Positions 55,356 to 62,854 of a DNA stretch of 64,000 bases are shown one piece after another. Below the pieces are notes generated by a model. The model saw nothing but the letters and a program-made list of their open reading frames with translations, was not told where the DNA came from and searched no databases. Origin of the DNA: Pseudacidovorax sp. RU35E (GTDB lineage: Bacteria > Pseudomonadota > Gammaproteobacteria > Burkholderiales > Burkholderiaceae_C); NCBI RefSeq assembly GCF_900156165.1, contig NZ_FTMY01000011.1, positions 1 through 64,000 on the forward strand, in the 5' to 3' direction. Each line of letters starts with the position of its first letter. The stretch's first letter is position 1. The position numbers and the translations under genes were made by a program.

Positions 55356-56024
55356 ATGCTGGGCCTCGACTTTTCCTTCTACAGCTGGAGCCTCATCAGC
55401 ACCTATGTGCTGAAGGGCCTGTACTTCAGCGTGATGCTCACCGTGGTGGCCACGCTGGGCGGCATCTTCTTCGGCACGCTGCTGGCGCTCATGCGGCTGT
55501 CGGGCAAGAAGTGGCTGGACTTCCCGGCGGCGGTGTACGTCAACGGCATGCGTTCGGTGCCGCTGGTGATGGTGATCCTGGGCTTCTTCCTGCTGGTGCC
55601 GTTCGTCATCGGCCGGCCCATCGGTGCCGAGACCTCGGCCATCGTCACCTTCATCTGCTTCGAGGCCGCCTACTTCTCGGAGATCATGCGCGCCGGCATC
55701 CAGTCGATCCCGCGCGGCCAGGTGTTCGCGGGCATGGCGGTGGGCATGACCTACAAGCAGAACATGACACTGGTGATCCTGCCGCAGGCCTTCCGCAACA
55801 TGCTGCCGGTGCTGCTCACGCAGACCATCATCCTGTTCCAGGACACCTCGCTGGTGTATGCCATCGGTGCCTACGACCTGCTCAAGGGCTTCGAGACGGC
55901 AGGCAAGAACTTCGGCCGCCCCGAAGAGGCCTACCTCCTGGCCGCCGTCGTCTATTTCGTCCTCTGCTATTCGCTGTCCTACATGGTCAAGCGACTGCAC
56001 AAGAAAATCGCCATCATCCGATGA
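55356..56024 (+). CDS. gltK: Glutamate/aspartate ABC transporter permease
   Basis: A 222-residue HisM-type permease with about five membrane segments (GLYFSVMLTVVATLGGIFFG, PLVMVILGFFLLVPFVIG and others). The coupling loop is MRAGIQSIPRGQVFAGMAVG, and QTIILFQDTSLVYAIGAYDL is the GltK-like segment. It forms the channel with GltJ. It starts one base after the gltJ stop and precedes the ATPase by 12 bases, with AAGGGG as ribosome site. Confidence 0.94.
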   Translation: MLGLDFSFYSWSLISTYVLKGLYFSVMLTVVATLGGIFFGTLLALMRLSGKKWLDFPAAVYVNGMRSVPLVMVILGFFLLVPFVIGRPIGAETSAIVTFICFEAAYFSEIMRAGIQSIPRGQVFAGMAVGMTYKQNMTLVILPQAFRNMLPVLLTQTIILFQDTSLVYAIGAYDLLKGFETAGKNFGRPEEAYLLAAVVYFVLCYSLSYMVKRLHKKIAIIR

Positions 56025-56036
56025 AGGGGTCCAGCC

Positions 56037-56786
56037 ATGGCTGAAAAAATGATCGAAATCAAGAACGTCTCGAAGTGGTACGGCCCCGTCCAGGTGCTGC
56101 ACGACTGCTCGGTGAGCATCGACAAGGGTGATGTGGTGGTGGTGTGCGGCCCCTCGGGTTCGGGCAAGTCCACGCTGATCAAGACGGTGAACGCGCTGGA
56201 GCCGATCCAGAAGGGCGAGATCGTCGTCAACGGCGTCAGGGTCAACGACCCCAAGACCAACCTGCCCAAGCTGCGCTCCAAGGTGGGCATGGTGTTCCAG
56301 CACTTCGAGCTGTTCCCGCACCTGTCGGTGACCGAGAACCTCACCATCGCGCAGGTCAAGGTGCTGGGCCGCAGCCTCGACGAGGCCAAGGCCCGTGGCC
56401 TGAAGATGCTGGACCGCGTGGGCCTGATGGCGCACAAGGACAAATTCCCCGGCCAGCTCTCGGGTGGTCAGCAGCAGCGCGTGGCCATCGCGCGCGCGCT
56501 GTCGATGGACCCGATCGTCATGCTCTTCGACGAACCCACCTCGGCGCTCGACCCCGAGATGGTCGGCGAGGTGCTCGACGTGATGGTGAGCCTGGCCAAG
56601 GAAGGCATGACCATGATGTGCGTGACCCATGAGATGGGCTTCGCGCGCAAGGTGGCCAGCCGCGTGATCTTCATCGACGTGGGCGGACGCATCTTGGAAG
56701 ACTGCTCCAAGGAAGAGTTCTTCGGCCATCCGGAGAACCGCCAGCCGCGCACCAAGGACTTCCTCAACAAGATCCTGCAGCACTGA
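56037..56786 (+). CDS. gltL: Glutamate/aspartate ABC transporter ATPase
   Basis: A 249-residue amino-acid uptake ATPase. Walker A is [10 protein letters not shown]-loop [13 protein letters not shown], signature [15 protein letters not shown], Walker [16 protein letters not shown], and switch His in [17 protein letters not shown] is typical for GltL and related polar amino acid ATPases. It powers the GltJK channel on the inner face of the membrane. It is last in the operon; a strong terminator lies about 180 bases downstream. Confidence 0.95.
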   Translation: MAEKMIEIKNVSKWYGPVQVLHDCSVSIDKGDVVVVCGPSGSGKSTLIKTVNALEPIQKGEIVVNGVRVNDPKTNLPKLRSKVGMVFQHFELFPHLSVTENLTIAQVKVLGRSLDEAKARGLKMLDRVGLMAHKDKFPGQLSGGQQQRVAIARALSMDPIVMLFDEPTSALDPEMVGEVLDVMVSLAKEGMTMMCVTHEMGFARKVASRVIFIDVGGRILEDCSKEEFFGHPENRQPRTKDFLNKILQH

Positions 56787-56963
56787 GCCCAGGCTGCGAT
56801 CACAACGACCGGCCCTGCATGTTCCGCTCCAGTCCGTTCGCTCAGCGCCGTCCCGCCTTGCGGGCGTGCCAGAGCGCGGGCGTCCAGCGGCGCCTGCGTG
56901 GCCAGTGCCTGGCCGCACCCTCCTGAGCCCGGCGAGCACGCATCCGTCCTCCTCGCCAATCGC

Positions 56964-56996
56964 ATCGCCGGGCTCTGACCCGGCGATTGTTTTTTC
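56964..56996 (+). terminator. Rho-independent terminator after gltL
   Basis: ATCGCCGGG (56964-56972) pairs perfectly with CCCGGCGAT (56979-56987) around a CTCTGA loop and is followed by TGTTTTTT. It ends just 12 bases before the next gene, so it may also act as an attenuator for that gene. The preceding 177 bases after gltL show no gene. Confidence 0.9.
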
Positions 56997-57008
56997 AGGA
57001 GTCGTGCG

Positions 57009-57455
57009 ATGTCTTTTCCTTCTTCCTCTTCTTCCCCGACCACGTCCTCGTCCGCCCACGCGGCGCAGGTGCGTGTGTTGACCGAGCTCGACCATGTGCG
57101 TCTCGGCAAGTGGCTGCAGGCCCCATCCGCGGCGGCCGACGCCCTGCAGGATGTACTCGACAGCGCCGAGCTGGTGCCCTCTGCGCAGGTGGCGCCGGAC
57201 GTGGTGACGATGCGCTCACGCCTGCGTGTGGCCGAGTCCGGGGTGAGCGACGCGCGCGAGATCGCGCTGGTCTATCCCGACGAGGCCGATGCGGGCCAGG
57301 GCCGCATCTCCGTGCTGTCGCCGGTGGGCACTGCCCTGCTGGGCCTGCGTGCGGGTCAGCAGGCGCGCTGGTGCGCTCCGGACGGCCGTGCCGCCGTGCT
57401 GCAGGTGGAGGCCATCACCTTCCAGCCCGAGGCCAGCGGAGAGTTGCTGCGTTGA
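57009..57455 (+). CDS. Rnk/GreA-family nucleoside diphosphate kinase regulator-like protein
   Basis: A 148-residue protein with a Ser-rich N-terminus. A helical part of GreA/Rnk type (LTELDHVRLGKWLQ, ADALQDVLDSAELV) is followed by the GreA/GreB C-terminal domain (DAREIALVYPDEADAGQGRI, LSPVGTALLGLRAGQ). It lacks the long Gre coiled coil with acidic tip residues, so it should bind RNA polymerase without transcript cleavage, as Rnk does. The ATG follows TCAGGAG closely. A terminator hairpin immediately precedes it. Confidence 0.85.
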   Translation: MSFPSSSSSPTTSSSAHAAQVRVLTELDHVRLGKWLQAPSAAADALQDVLDSAELVPSAQVAPDVVTMRSRLRVAESGVSDAREIALVYPDEADAGQGRISVLSPVGTALLGLRAGQQARWCAPDGRAAVLQVEAITFQPEASGELLR

Positions 57456-57510
57456 CCCGGCCGGCGCCTGCTTAAGAACCTTCTAAGCGCCCATTCCTAG
57501 GATGAACCCA

Positions 57511-57540
57511 TCGCCCCACCACCTCTGCGGTGCGGGGCGA
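57511..57540. repeat. Inverted repeat before the HdeA-like gene
   Basis: TCGCCCC (57511-57517) and GGGGCGA (57534-57540) are exact reverse complements, with an additional ACC/GGT pair inside. No T-run follows. It may be a 5' untranslated hairpin or an operator in the 153-base gap before the HdeA-like gene, whose ATG is 68 bases further on. Confidence 0.45.
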
Positions 57541-57608
57541 TAGGAAGCGGAAGTGGCCGGTCATCGTGGCCGGCCGCGACCCCATGTTCTTGCCTCAGGA
57601 GTGTCATC

Positions 57609-57992
57609 ATGAAAGTTCTCGCAGCCCTCTCCGTCCTGACCCTGTCGACCCTGGCCGCGTCGGCCGCGATGGCGCAGACGCCGCCGCCTGCCCCGGCTGC
57701 TCCCGCTCCGGTGCAGGCCACGGCCACCGCCAAGCCCATCGTCAAGATGCGCTGCTCCGACTACGTGGCGCTCGACGAGACCGTGAAGCCCAAGTTCATC
57801 TACTACGTCGTGGGCCATGGCACGCACGGCAAGAAGGAGGCCGTCTTCGACGAAGTCGCCGTCGAGAGGATCAAGCCCCAACTCGACGAGTACTGCAAGA
57901 TCAACCTCAGCAAGTCGGCCTACAAGCAGGTGATGGCCAGCAGCATGGCCTCCGACCCCGTGCATGGGGCCGGGATGCACAAGGCCAAGTAG
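57609..57992 (+). CDS. HdeA-like periplasmic protein
   Basis: A 127-residue secreted protein. The signal peptide MKVLAALSVLTLSTLAASAA is cleaved near AMA|QT. A Pro/Ala-rich linker follows. The mature core MRCSDYVALDETVKPKFIYY and LDEYCKINLSKSAYKQVM has two cysteines positioned as in HdeA/HdeB, which form one disulfide, and matches the HdeA family length. HdeA is an acid-activated periplasmic chaperone in enterobacteria; a similar role here is inferred from family. AGGAG precedes the ATG. Confidence 0.85.
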   Translation: MKVLAALSVLTLSTLAASAAMAQTPPPAPAAPAPVQATATAKPIVKMRCSDYVALDETVKPKFIYYVVGHGTHGKKEAVFDEVAVERIKPQLDEYCKINLSKSAYKQVMASSMASDPVHGAGMHKAK

Positions 57993-57998
57993 GCCGCC

Positions 57999-59045
57999 TT
58001 ACTTCTGCCGCGCCGCGATGGCCTTCTCTGCCTTGTCCACCAGGCCGGCGCCGATGGTGCCCTTCCACTTGGCATAGACCGGACGCGTGGCCTTGACGAA
58101 GGCCTCGCGCTCGGCCGGCGTGAGCTGGGTCACCGTCACGCCCATGCCGGCGATCTCCTTGAGCAGCGGCTTGTCGGCCTCGGTCAGGCCCTTGCGGGCC
58201 AGGGCGATCTCCTGCTTGCCGGCATCGATGGCGGCCTGGCGCACGATGGCCTGGTCGGCCGGCGTCCAGCTGGCCCAGATCTCCTTGTTGACCACGAAGA
58301 TCAGCGGATCGGCCACGTAGCCCCAGGTGGTCACGTACTTCTGGCCCACCGTGTGCATCTTCAGCACCGTGAAGAGGAACAGCGGGTTCTCCTGCCCGTC
58401 CACCGCGCCGCTCGCCAGCGCCGGTTGCGCATCGGCCCAGCTCATCTGCGTCGGGTTGGCGCCCAGCGCACTGAAGGTGTCGGAATAGATGGGCGAGCCC
58501 ACCACGCGCAGCTTCATGCCCTTCAAGTCCTCGGGCGTCCTGATCGGGCGCTTGGAGTTGGTCACCTCGCGGAAGCCGTTCTCGCCCCAGGCCAGCGGCA
58601 CCACGCCGGCCTTGTCCAGGCGGGTGAAGATGTCCTTGCCCACCTCGCCCTGCGTGAGCGCGTCAATGGCGGCGTAGTCGGGCATCAGGAAGGGCATCGA
58701 GAAGAGGTTGAGCTCCTTCACCTGCGGCGACCAGTTGATGGTCGAGCCCACGGCCATGTCGATCACGCCCTGGCGCAGCGCGCTGAACTCGCGCGTCTGG
58801 TCGCCCTGGATCAGCGACACGCCGGGATAGAGCTTGATGTTGATGCGGCCCTGCGTGCGCTCCTTGACCATGTCGGCCCACAGCTTGCCGGCCATGCCCC
58901 AGGGCGTGGGCGGGCCCAGCACCAGCGACATCTTGTATTCGGCCTTGTAGGCCGCCTGCGCGGCGGCGCCGGTCGAGAAGGTGGCCAGGGCCACGGCGGC
59001 GGCGGCCAGGCCGATGAGGCTGCGGCGGAAGGTGGATGGGGTCAT
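57999..59045 (-). CDS. dctP: TRAP transporter substrate-binding protein
   Basis: A 348-residue DctP-type binding protein. The signal peptide ends SFS...STGAAAQA. Core motifs are LVLGPPTPWGMAGKLWADMV, GDQTREFSALRQGVIDMAVG, LKGMKLRVVGSPIYSDTFSA (Arg that binds substrate carboxylate) and PALASGAVDGQENPLFLFT. It is the last gene of a dctQ-dctM-dctP operon on the minus strand. The ligand is probably a C4-dicarboxylate or other organic acid but cannot be told apart. Confidence 0.93.
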   Translation of the reverse strand: MTPSTFRRSLIGLAAAAVALATFSTGAAAQAAYKAEYKMSLVLGPPTPWGMAGKLWADMVKERTQGRINIKLYPGVSLIQGDQTREFSALRQGVIDMAVGSTINWSPQVKELNLFSMPFLMPDYAAIDALTQGEVGKDIFTRLDKAGVVPLAWGENGFREVTNSKRPIRTPEDLKGMKLRVVGSPIYSDTFSALGANPTQMSWADAQPALASGAVDGQENPLFLFTVLKMHTVGQKYVTTWGYVADPLIFVVNKEIWASWTPADQAIVRQAAIDAGKQEIALARKGLTEADKPLLKEIAGMGVTVTQLTPAEREAFVKATRPVYAKWKGTIGAGLVDKAEKAIAARQK

Positions 59046-59098
59046 GCTTCGTCTCCTTGGGTTGTCTTGTCGGGGCGGGGTCTCGGGCGATCAGGCGC

Positions 59099-60397
59099 TC
59101 AGTAGCCCAGGTAGCGGGGCAGCCACAGCGCCAGCTGAGGCCAGATGATCACGGCCACCATCACCAGGAACATGGCGAACAGCATCCAGCCCACCCAGCG
59201 CACGGTGGACTCCATGCGCACGCCGGCGATGCGGCAGGACACCATCAGGTTCACGGCCAGCGGCGGCGTGAACTGGCCCAGCGCCACCTTGAGTGTGAGC
59301 AGCACGCCGAACCAAACCGGGTCCCAGTTGTAGTGCTGCACGATGGGCCACAAGAGCGGCACGAAGATCAGGAAGATCGACACGCCGTCCAGGAACATGC
59401 CCACCGTGATCAGCATCAGGATGACCAGCGACAGCACGCCGTATTCGCCCAGGCCCGAATTGACGATGGCCTTGGCTACCGGGTCGATCACGCCCAGCGT
59501 GGAGAGCGAATAGGCAAAGATGCCCGCCAGCGACACCACGATCAGGATCACCGCCGACAGCTCGCCCGATTCGCGCAGGATGGGGAACAGGTCGCGGACC
59601 TTGATGGTGCGGTGGATCGCCATGCCCACGAAGAGACCGTAGAACACCGCCACCACCGCCGCCTCGGTGGGCGTGAACCAGCCGGCCCGCATGCCGCCCA
59701 GGATGAGCACCGGCGCCGCCAGGCCCCACACCGCCTCGCGCAGGCTCTGCCAGAAGGGCGGACGGGGCAGCGTGGCCTCCAGCGCGCCCATCTTGTGACT
59801 GCGGGCCATCCACACGGCGGGGATGATCAGCGCCAGCCCGGCCAGGATGCCCGGCACCATGCCGGCCGCGAACAGCGCCGGCACCGAGGCGCCCGGCACC
59901 AGCACCGAATACACGATGAAGGCCACCGAGGGCGGGATCAGGATGTCGGTGGCGGCCGCGGCGCCCACCACGCTGGCCGAGTAGGCCGCCGGGTAGCCGG
60001 CGCGCGACATGGCCGCGATCATCACCGCGCCCACGGCCGCGGCATTGGCCGGGCCCGAGCCCGAGATGCCGCCCAGGAACATGGCCACCACGATGGCCAC
60101 CAGCGGCAGCATGCCAGGCCCGCGGCCCACGATGGCGATGGCGAAGTTCACCAGCCGCAGCGCCACGCCCGAGCGGTCGAAGATGGAGCCCACCAGCACG
60201 AACATCGGGATGGCCAGCAGCGGGTACTTGCCCAGGCCCGCATAGAAGTTCTGCGGCACGGCCAGCAGGCCGAACCACTGCGCATCGGCATTGGCCAGCG
60301 CGATGCAGGCCGCGCCGGCCAGGCCCAGCGCCGCGCCGATCGGAACGCCGATCAGCATCATGGCCACGAAGCCGACGAAGAGCAGGGTGGCGATCAT
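59099..60397 (-). CDS. dctM: TRAP transporter large permease
   Basis: A 432-residue integral membrane transporter with about 12 segments. Family landmarks are IPMFVLVGSIFDRSG, LVAIVVAMFLGGISGSGPAN, and ATDILIPPSVAFIVYSVL, with GMFLDGVSIFLIFVPLLWP in the C-terminal half. It moves substrate in symport with sodium or protons. Its start overlaps the dctQ stop by four bases (ATGA). Longer upstream reading would cross dctQ and was excluded. The operon order dctQ-M-P is common. Confidence 0.95.
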   Translation of the reverse strand: MIATLLFVGFVAMMLIGVPIGAALGLAGAACIALANADAQWFGLLAVPQNFYAGLGKYPLLAIPMFVLVGSIFDRSGVALRLVNFAIAIVGRGPGMLPLVAIVVAMFLGGISGSGPANAAAVGAVMIAAMSRAGYPAAYSASVVGAAAATDILIPPSVAFIVYSVLVPGASVPALFAAGMVPGILAGLALIIPAVWMARSHKMGALEATLPRPPFWQSLREAVWGLAAPVLILGGMRAGWFTPTEAAVVAVFYGLFVGMAIHRTIKVRDLFPILRESGELSAVILIVVSLAGIFAYSLSTLGVIDPVAKAIVNSGLGEYGVLSLVILMLITVGMFLDGVSIFLIFVPLLWPIVQHYNWDPVWFGVLLTLKVALGQFTPPLAVNLMVSCRIAGVRMESTVRWVGWMLFAMFLVMVAVIIWPQLALWLPRYLGY

Positions 60398-60960
60398 GCG
60401 TCGCTCCCTTCGCCGCCATCGGCGAGGCGCCGGCCGCGGCGGGTGAACAGGCCCACGGCACGCAGGCCGATGCCGGTGCACACGATGGGCAGCCAGATCG
60501 AGTACCACCACTGCGGCACGCCGATGCCGGGCGAGGTCTCCTCGAAACGCCAGTCGTCCCACACGATGCGCACCGAAAGTGCCGCGATCAGGAAGAACAG
60601 CAGCGCCACCATGGCCGCGCCGAACTGCGCGAGACGTCGGCGGCGATTCATGGAGCCCGCTTCGCTGAAGTACTCGATGCGGATGTGCCGGTCGCGCGCC
60701 ACGGCGGCGCAGCCGCCCACCATGGCCAGCAGGATCATCAGGAAGACCGAGAACTCCTCCGTCCAGGCGAAGGAGGAATCGGTGAAGTAGCGCACCAGCA
60801 CATTGGCGAAGGTGATGCAGGCCAGCAGCGCCATGATGATGACGGTGGCCCAGTCCTCGATGGCCAGCGTCACCTTGACGGGCTCGTCGGCGGCGGCGAT
60901 GTCGGGGGGGAGGGGGCTGGCGGCGTCCAGCTGGGCGCCGGGCTCGGGGGCGGAGGACAT
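60394..60960 (-). CDS. dctQ: TRAP transporter small permease
   Basis: A 188-residue membrane protein with four segments (VIIMALLACITFANVLVRYF, FSVFLMILLAMVGGCAAVAR, MVALLFFLIAALSVRIVWDD and the WYSIWLPIVCTGIGLRAVG region). SFAWTEEFSVFL is the DctQ landmark. It joins DctM to form the transporter. The N-terminal 35 residues are acidic and Pro/Ala-rich, longer than usual. The start MSSAPEPGAQLDAA is used, with GGAG upstream on the minus strand. Confidence 0.92.
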   Translation of the reverse strand: MSSAPEPGAQLDAASPLPPDIAAADEPVKVTLAIEDWATVIIMALLACITFANVLVRYFTDSSFAWTEEFSVFLMILLAMVGGCAAVARDRHIRIEYFSEAGSMNRRRRLAQFGAAMVALLFFLIAALSVRIVWDDWRFEETSPGIGVPQWWYSIWLPIVCTGIGLRAVGLFTRRGRRLADGGEGSDA

Positions 60961-61103
60961 GGCAGGCGGGGGCGCTCGGGCCTTGCGCGAGCCGCACCGG
61001 GAGAGAGAAAACGAGGTCGGATCGTAGGGGTCGACGCCCCTGGGGCCCATGGGGGCTTTCCATGAAGATCACGGGCGACACGCACATTGGCGACAGTCGG
61101 GCC

Positions 61104-61568
61104 ATGCCCCGCATCGCCCTCATCTCGGACACCCACAACCTGCTGCGCCCCGAAGCGCTCGAATGGCTGCATGGCAGCGACGCCATCGTGCATGCCGGCG
61201 ACATCTGCGGCGCCGACGTGCTGCAGACGCTGGACGCCATCGCACCCACCCTGGCCGTGCGCGGCAACAACGACATCGGCCCCTGGGCCGAGGCCCTGCC
61301 CACGCGGCTGGACTGCGAACTGCACGGCATGCGGCTGTGCGTGGTGCACGACATCGCCGACCTGGTGGCCGAGCCGCCGGCCCTCGGTGTGCAGGTGGTG
61401 ATCACGGGCCATTCGCACAAGCCGCATGTGGAGATGCGTGGCTCCGTGCTCTACGTGAACCCGGGCAGCGCCGGGCCGCGGCGCTTCAAGCTGCCGGTGT
61501 CGGCGGCCGAGCTTCAGGTGCGCGAGGGGCGGGTGCAGGCACGCATCAAGATGCTGCTGGAGGTGTGA
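61104..61568 (+). CDS. YfcE-like metallophosphoesterase
   Basis: A 154-residue calcineurin-like phosphoesterase of the MJ0936/YfcE type. Metal-binding motifs are ISDTHNLLRPEAL (Asp, His), VHAGDICGADVL, VRGNNDIGPW (Asn), VVHDIAD and VITGHSHKPHVEM (His-x-His), then LYVNPGSAGPRRF. It hydrolyses phosphodiesters in vitro in other bacteria; the natural substrate is unknown. ATG 61104 (MPRIALISDTHN) is preferred over 61062. It is inserted on the opposite strand between the TRAP operon and the hydrolase, and its end overlaps the hydrolase end by 23 bases. Confidence 0.92.
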   Translation: MPRIALISDTHNLLRPEALEWLHGSDAIVHAGDICGADVLQTLDAIAPTLAVRGNNDIGPWAEALPTRLDCELHGMRLCVVHDIADLVAEPPALGVQVVITGHSHKPHVEMRGSVLYVNPGSAGPRRFKLPVSAAELQVREGRVQARIKMLLEV

Positions 61569-62841
61569 CGCCTTCGATGCCCGCCTGCGCCAGCATGGCA
61601 TGCAGCAGCACGTCGCAGCCGGCCGCCAGGTGCTCGGGGCGCGCGTCCTCGATCTCGTTGTGGGAGATGCCGTCCTTGCAGGGCACGAAGATCATCGCGG
61701 CCGGCGCCACCCGCGCGACGTAGACCGCGTCGTGCCCGGCGCCGCTCACGATGTCCTGGTGCGGCAGGCCGGCGCGCTCGGCGCCCTCGCGCACGGCAGC
61801 GACCAGCGTGGGCGTGAACTGCACGGGCGGAAAGTACACCGTCTGCTCCACCGACACGCTCACGCGCCCCTCGGTCTGCAGCGCGGCGCAGGCTGCGCGC
61901 AGGCGCGCGTCCATGCGGGCGAGGCCCTCGTCGTCGCCATGGCGCAGGTCCACCGTGAAGGTGACGCGGCCCGGGATGACGTTGCGCGAGTTGGGATGCA
62001 CCTGCACATAGCCCACGGTGCCGCGGCCGTGCGGCTGCTCGTCCATGGCGATGGCGACCACCGCCTGCATCAGGCCGGTGGCGGCCTGCAGCGCGTCGCG
62101 GCGCAGGCGCATGGGCGTGGGACCGGCATGGGCCTCCTGGCCGGTCACGACCACGTCGTACCAGCGCTGGCCGAGCGCGCCGGTGACCACGCCCAGCGGC
62201 AGGTCCGCATCTTCGAGCACCGGGCCCTGCTCGATGTGGGCCTCGAAGTAGGCACCGAAGCGCGGCGCGCCGGCACTCACGGCCGCGGGCTCGCTGCCGG
62301 CAAAGCCGGTGGCGGCCAGCGCATCGGCCACCGAGATGCCGTCGCGGTCCCGCGCGGCCAGCGCATGGTCCAGCGTGAAGGCATCGGCATACACGCCCGA
62401 GCCCATCATCACGGGCACGAAGCGCGAGCCCTCCTCGTTGGTCCACACGCAGACCTCCAGCGGCGCGACGGTGCGGATACCCGCATCCTGGAGCGTGCGC
62501 AGCACCTCCAGGCCCGCCAGCACGCCGAAGTTGCCGTCGAACTTGCCGCCGGTGGGCTGGGTGTCGATGTGGCTGCCAGTAGCGACGGCGGGGCGCGTGG
62601 GGTCGCTGCCTTCGCGGCGCACGAAGAGGTTGCCGATGGCATCGACGCGCACGCTGCAGCCCAGCTCCTGCGCCCAGCGCAGGAAGAGCTGGCGGCCCTG
62701 GCGGTCTAGGTCGGTCAGGGCCAGGCGGCAGACGCCGCCCTTGTCGGTGGCGCCGATGCGCGCCAGCGTCATCAGCGATTGCCAGAGGCGTTCGCCGTCG
62801 ATGGCGAGCGAGCGGGTGGGGACAGCGGTGGTCATGGTCAT
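61546..62841 (-). CDS. M20 hydrolase: allantoate / N-carbamoyl-amino acid amidohydrolase-like
   Basis: A 431-residue zinc enzyme of the hydantoinase/carbamoylase branch. Metal-binding GSHIDTQPTGGKFDGNFGVL is followed by VWTNEEGSRFVPVMMGSGVY (catalytic Glu), FEAHIEQGPVLED, TGQEAHAGPTPM and SHNEIEDARPEHL. This set marks allantoate amidohydrolase, beta-ureidopropionase and N-carbamoyl-L-amino acid hydrolase; they cannot be separated here. The start MTMTTAVPTRS is used; two Met codons six bases apart are equivalent. It lies 13 bases after the amidase gene on the same strand. Confidence 0.92.
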   Translation of the reverse strand: MTMTTAVPTRSLAIDGERLWQSLMTLARIGATDKGGVCRLALTDLDRQGRQLFLRWAQELGCSVRVDAIGNLFVRREGSDPTRPAVATGSHIDTQPTGGKFDGNFGVLAGLEVLRTLQDAGIRTVAPLEVCVWTNEEGSRFVPVMMGSGVYADAFTLDHALAARDRDGISVADALAATGFAGSEPAAVSAGAPRFGAYFEAHIEQGPVLEDADLPLGVVTGALGQRWYDVVVTGQEAHAGPTPMRLRRDALQAATGLMQAVVAIAMDEQPHGRGTVGYVQVHPNSRNVIPGRVTFTVDLRHGDDEGLARMDARLRAACAALQTEGRVSVSVEQTVYFPPVQFTPTLVAAVREGAERAGLPHQDIVSGAGHDAVYVARVAPAAMIFVPCKDGISHNEIEDARPEHLAAGCDVLLHAMLAQAGIEGVTPPAAS

Positions 62842-62854
62842 GAAGGGTGCAGGT

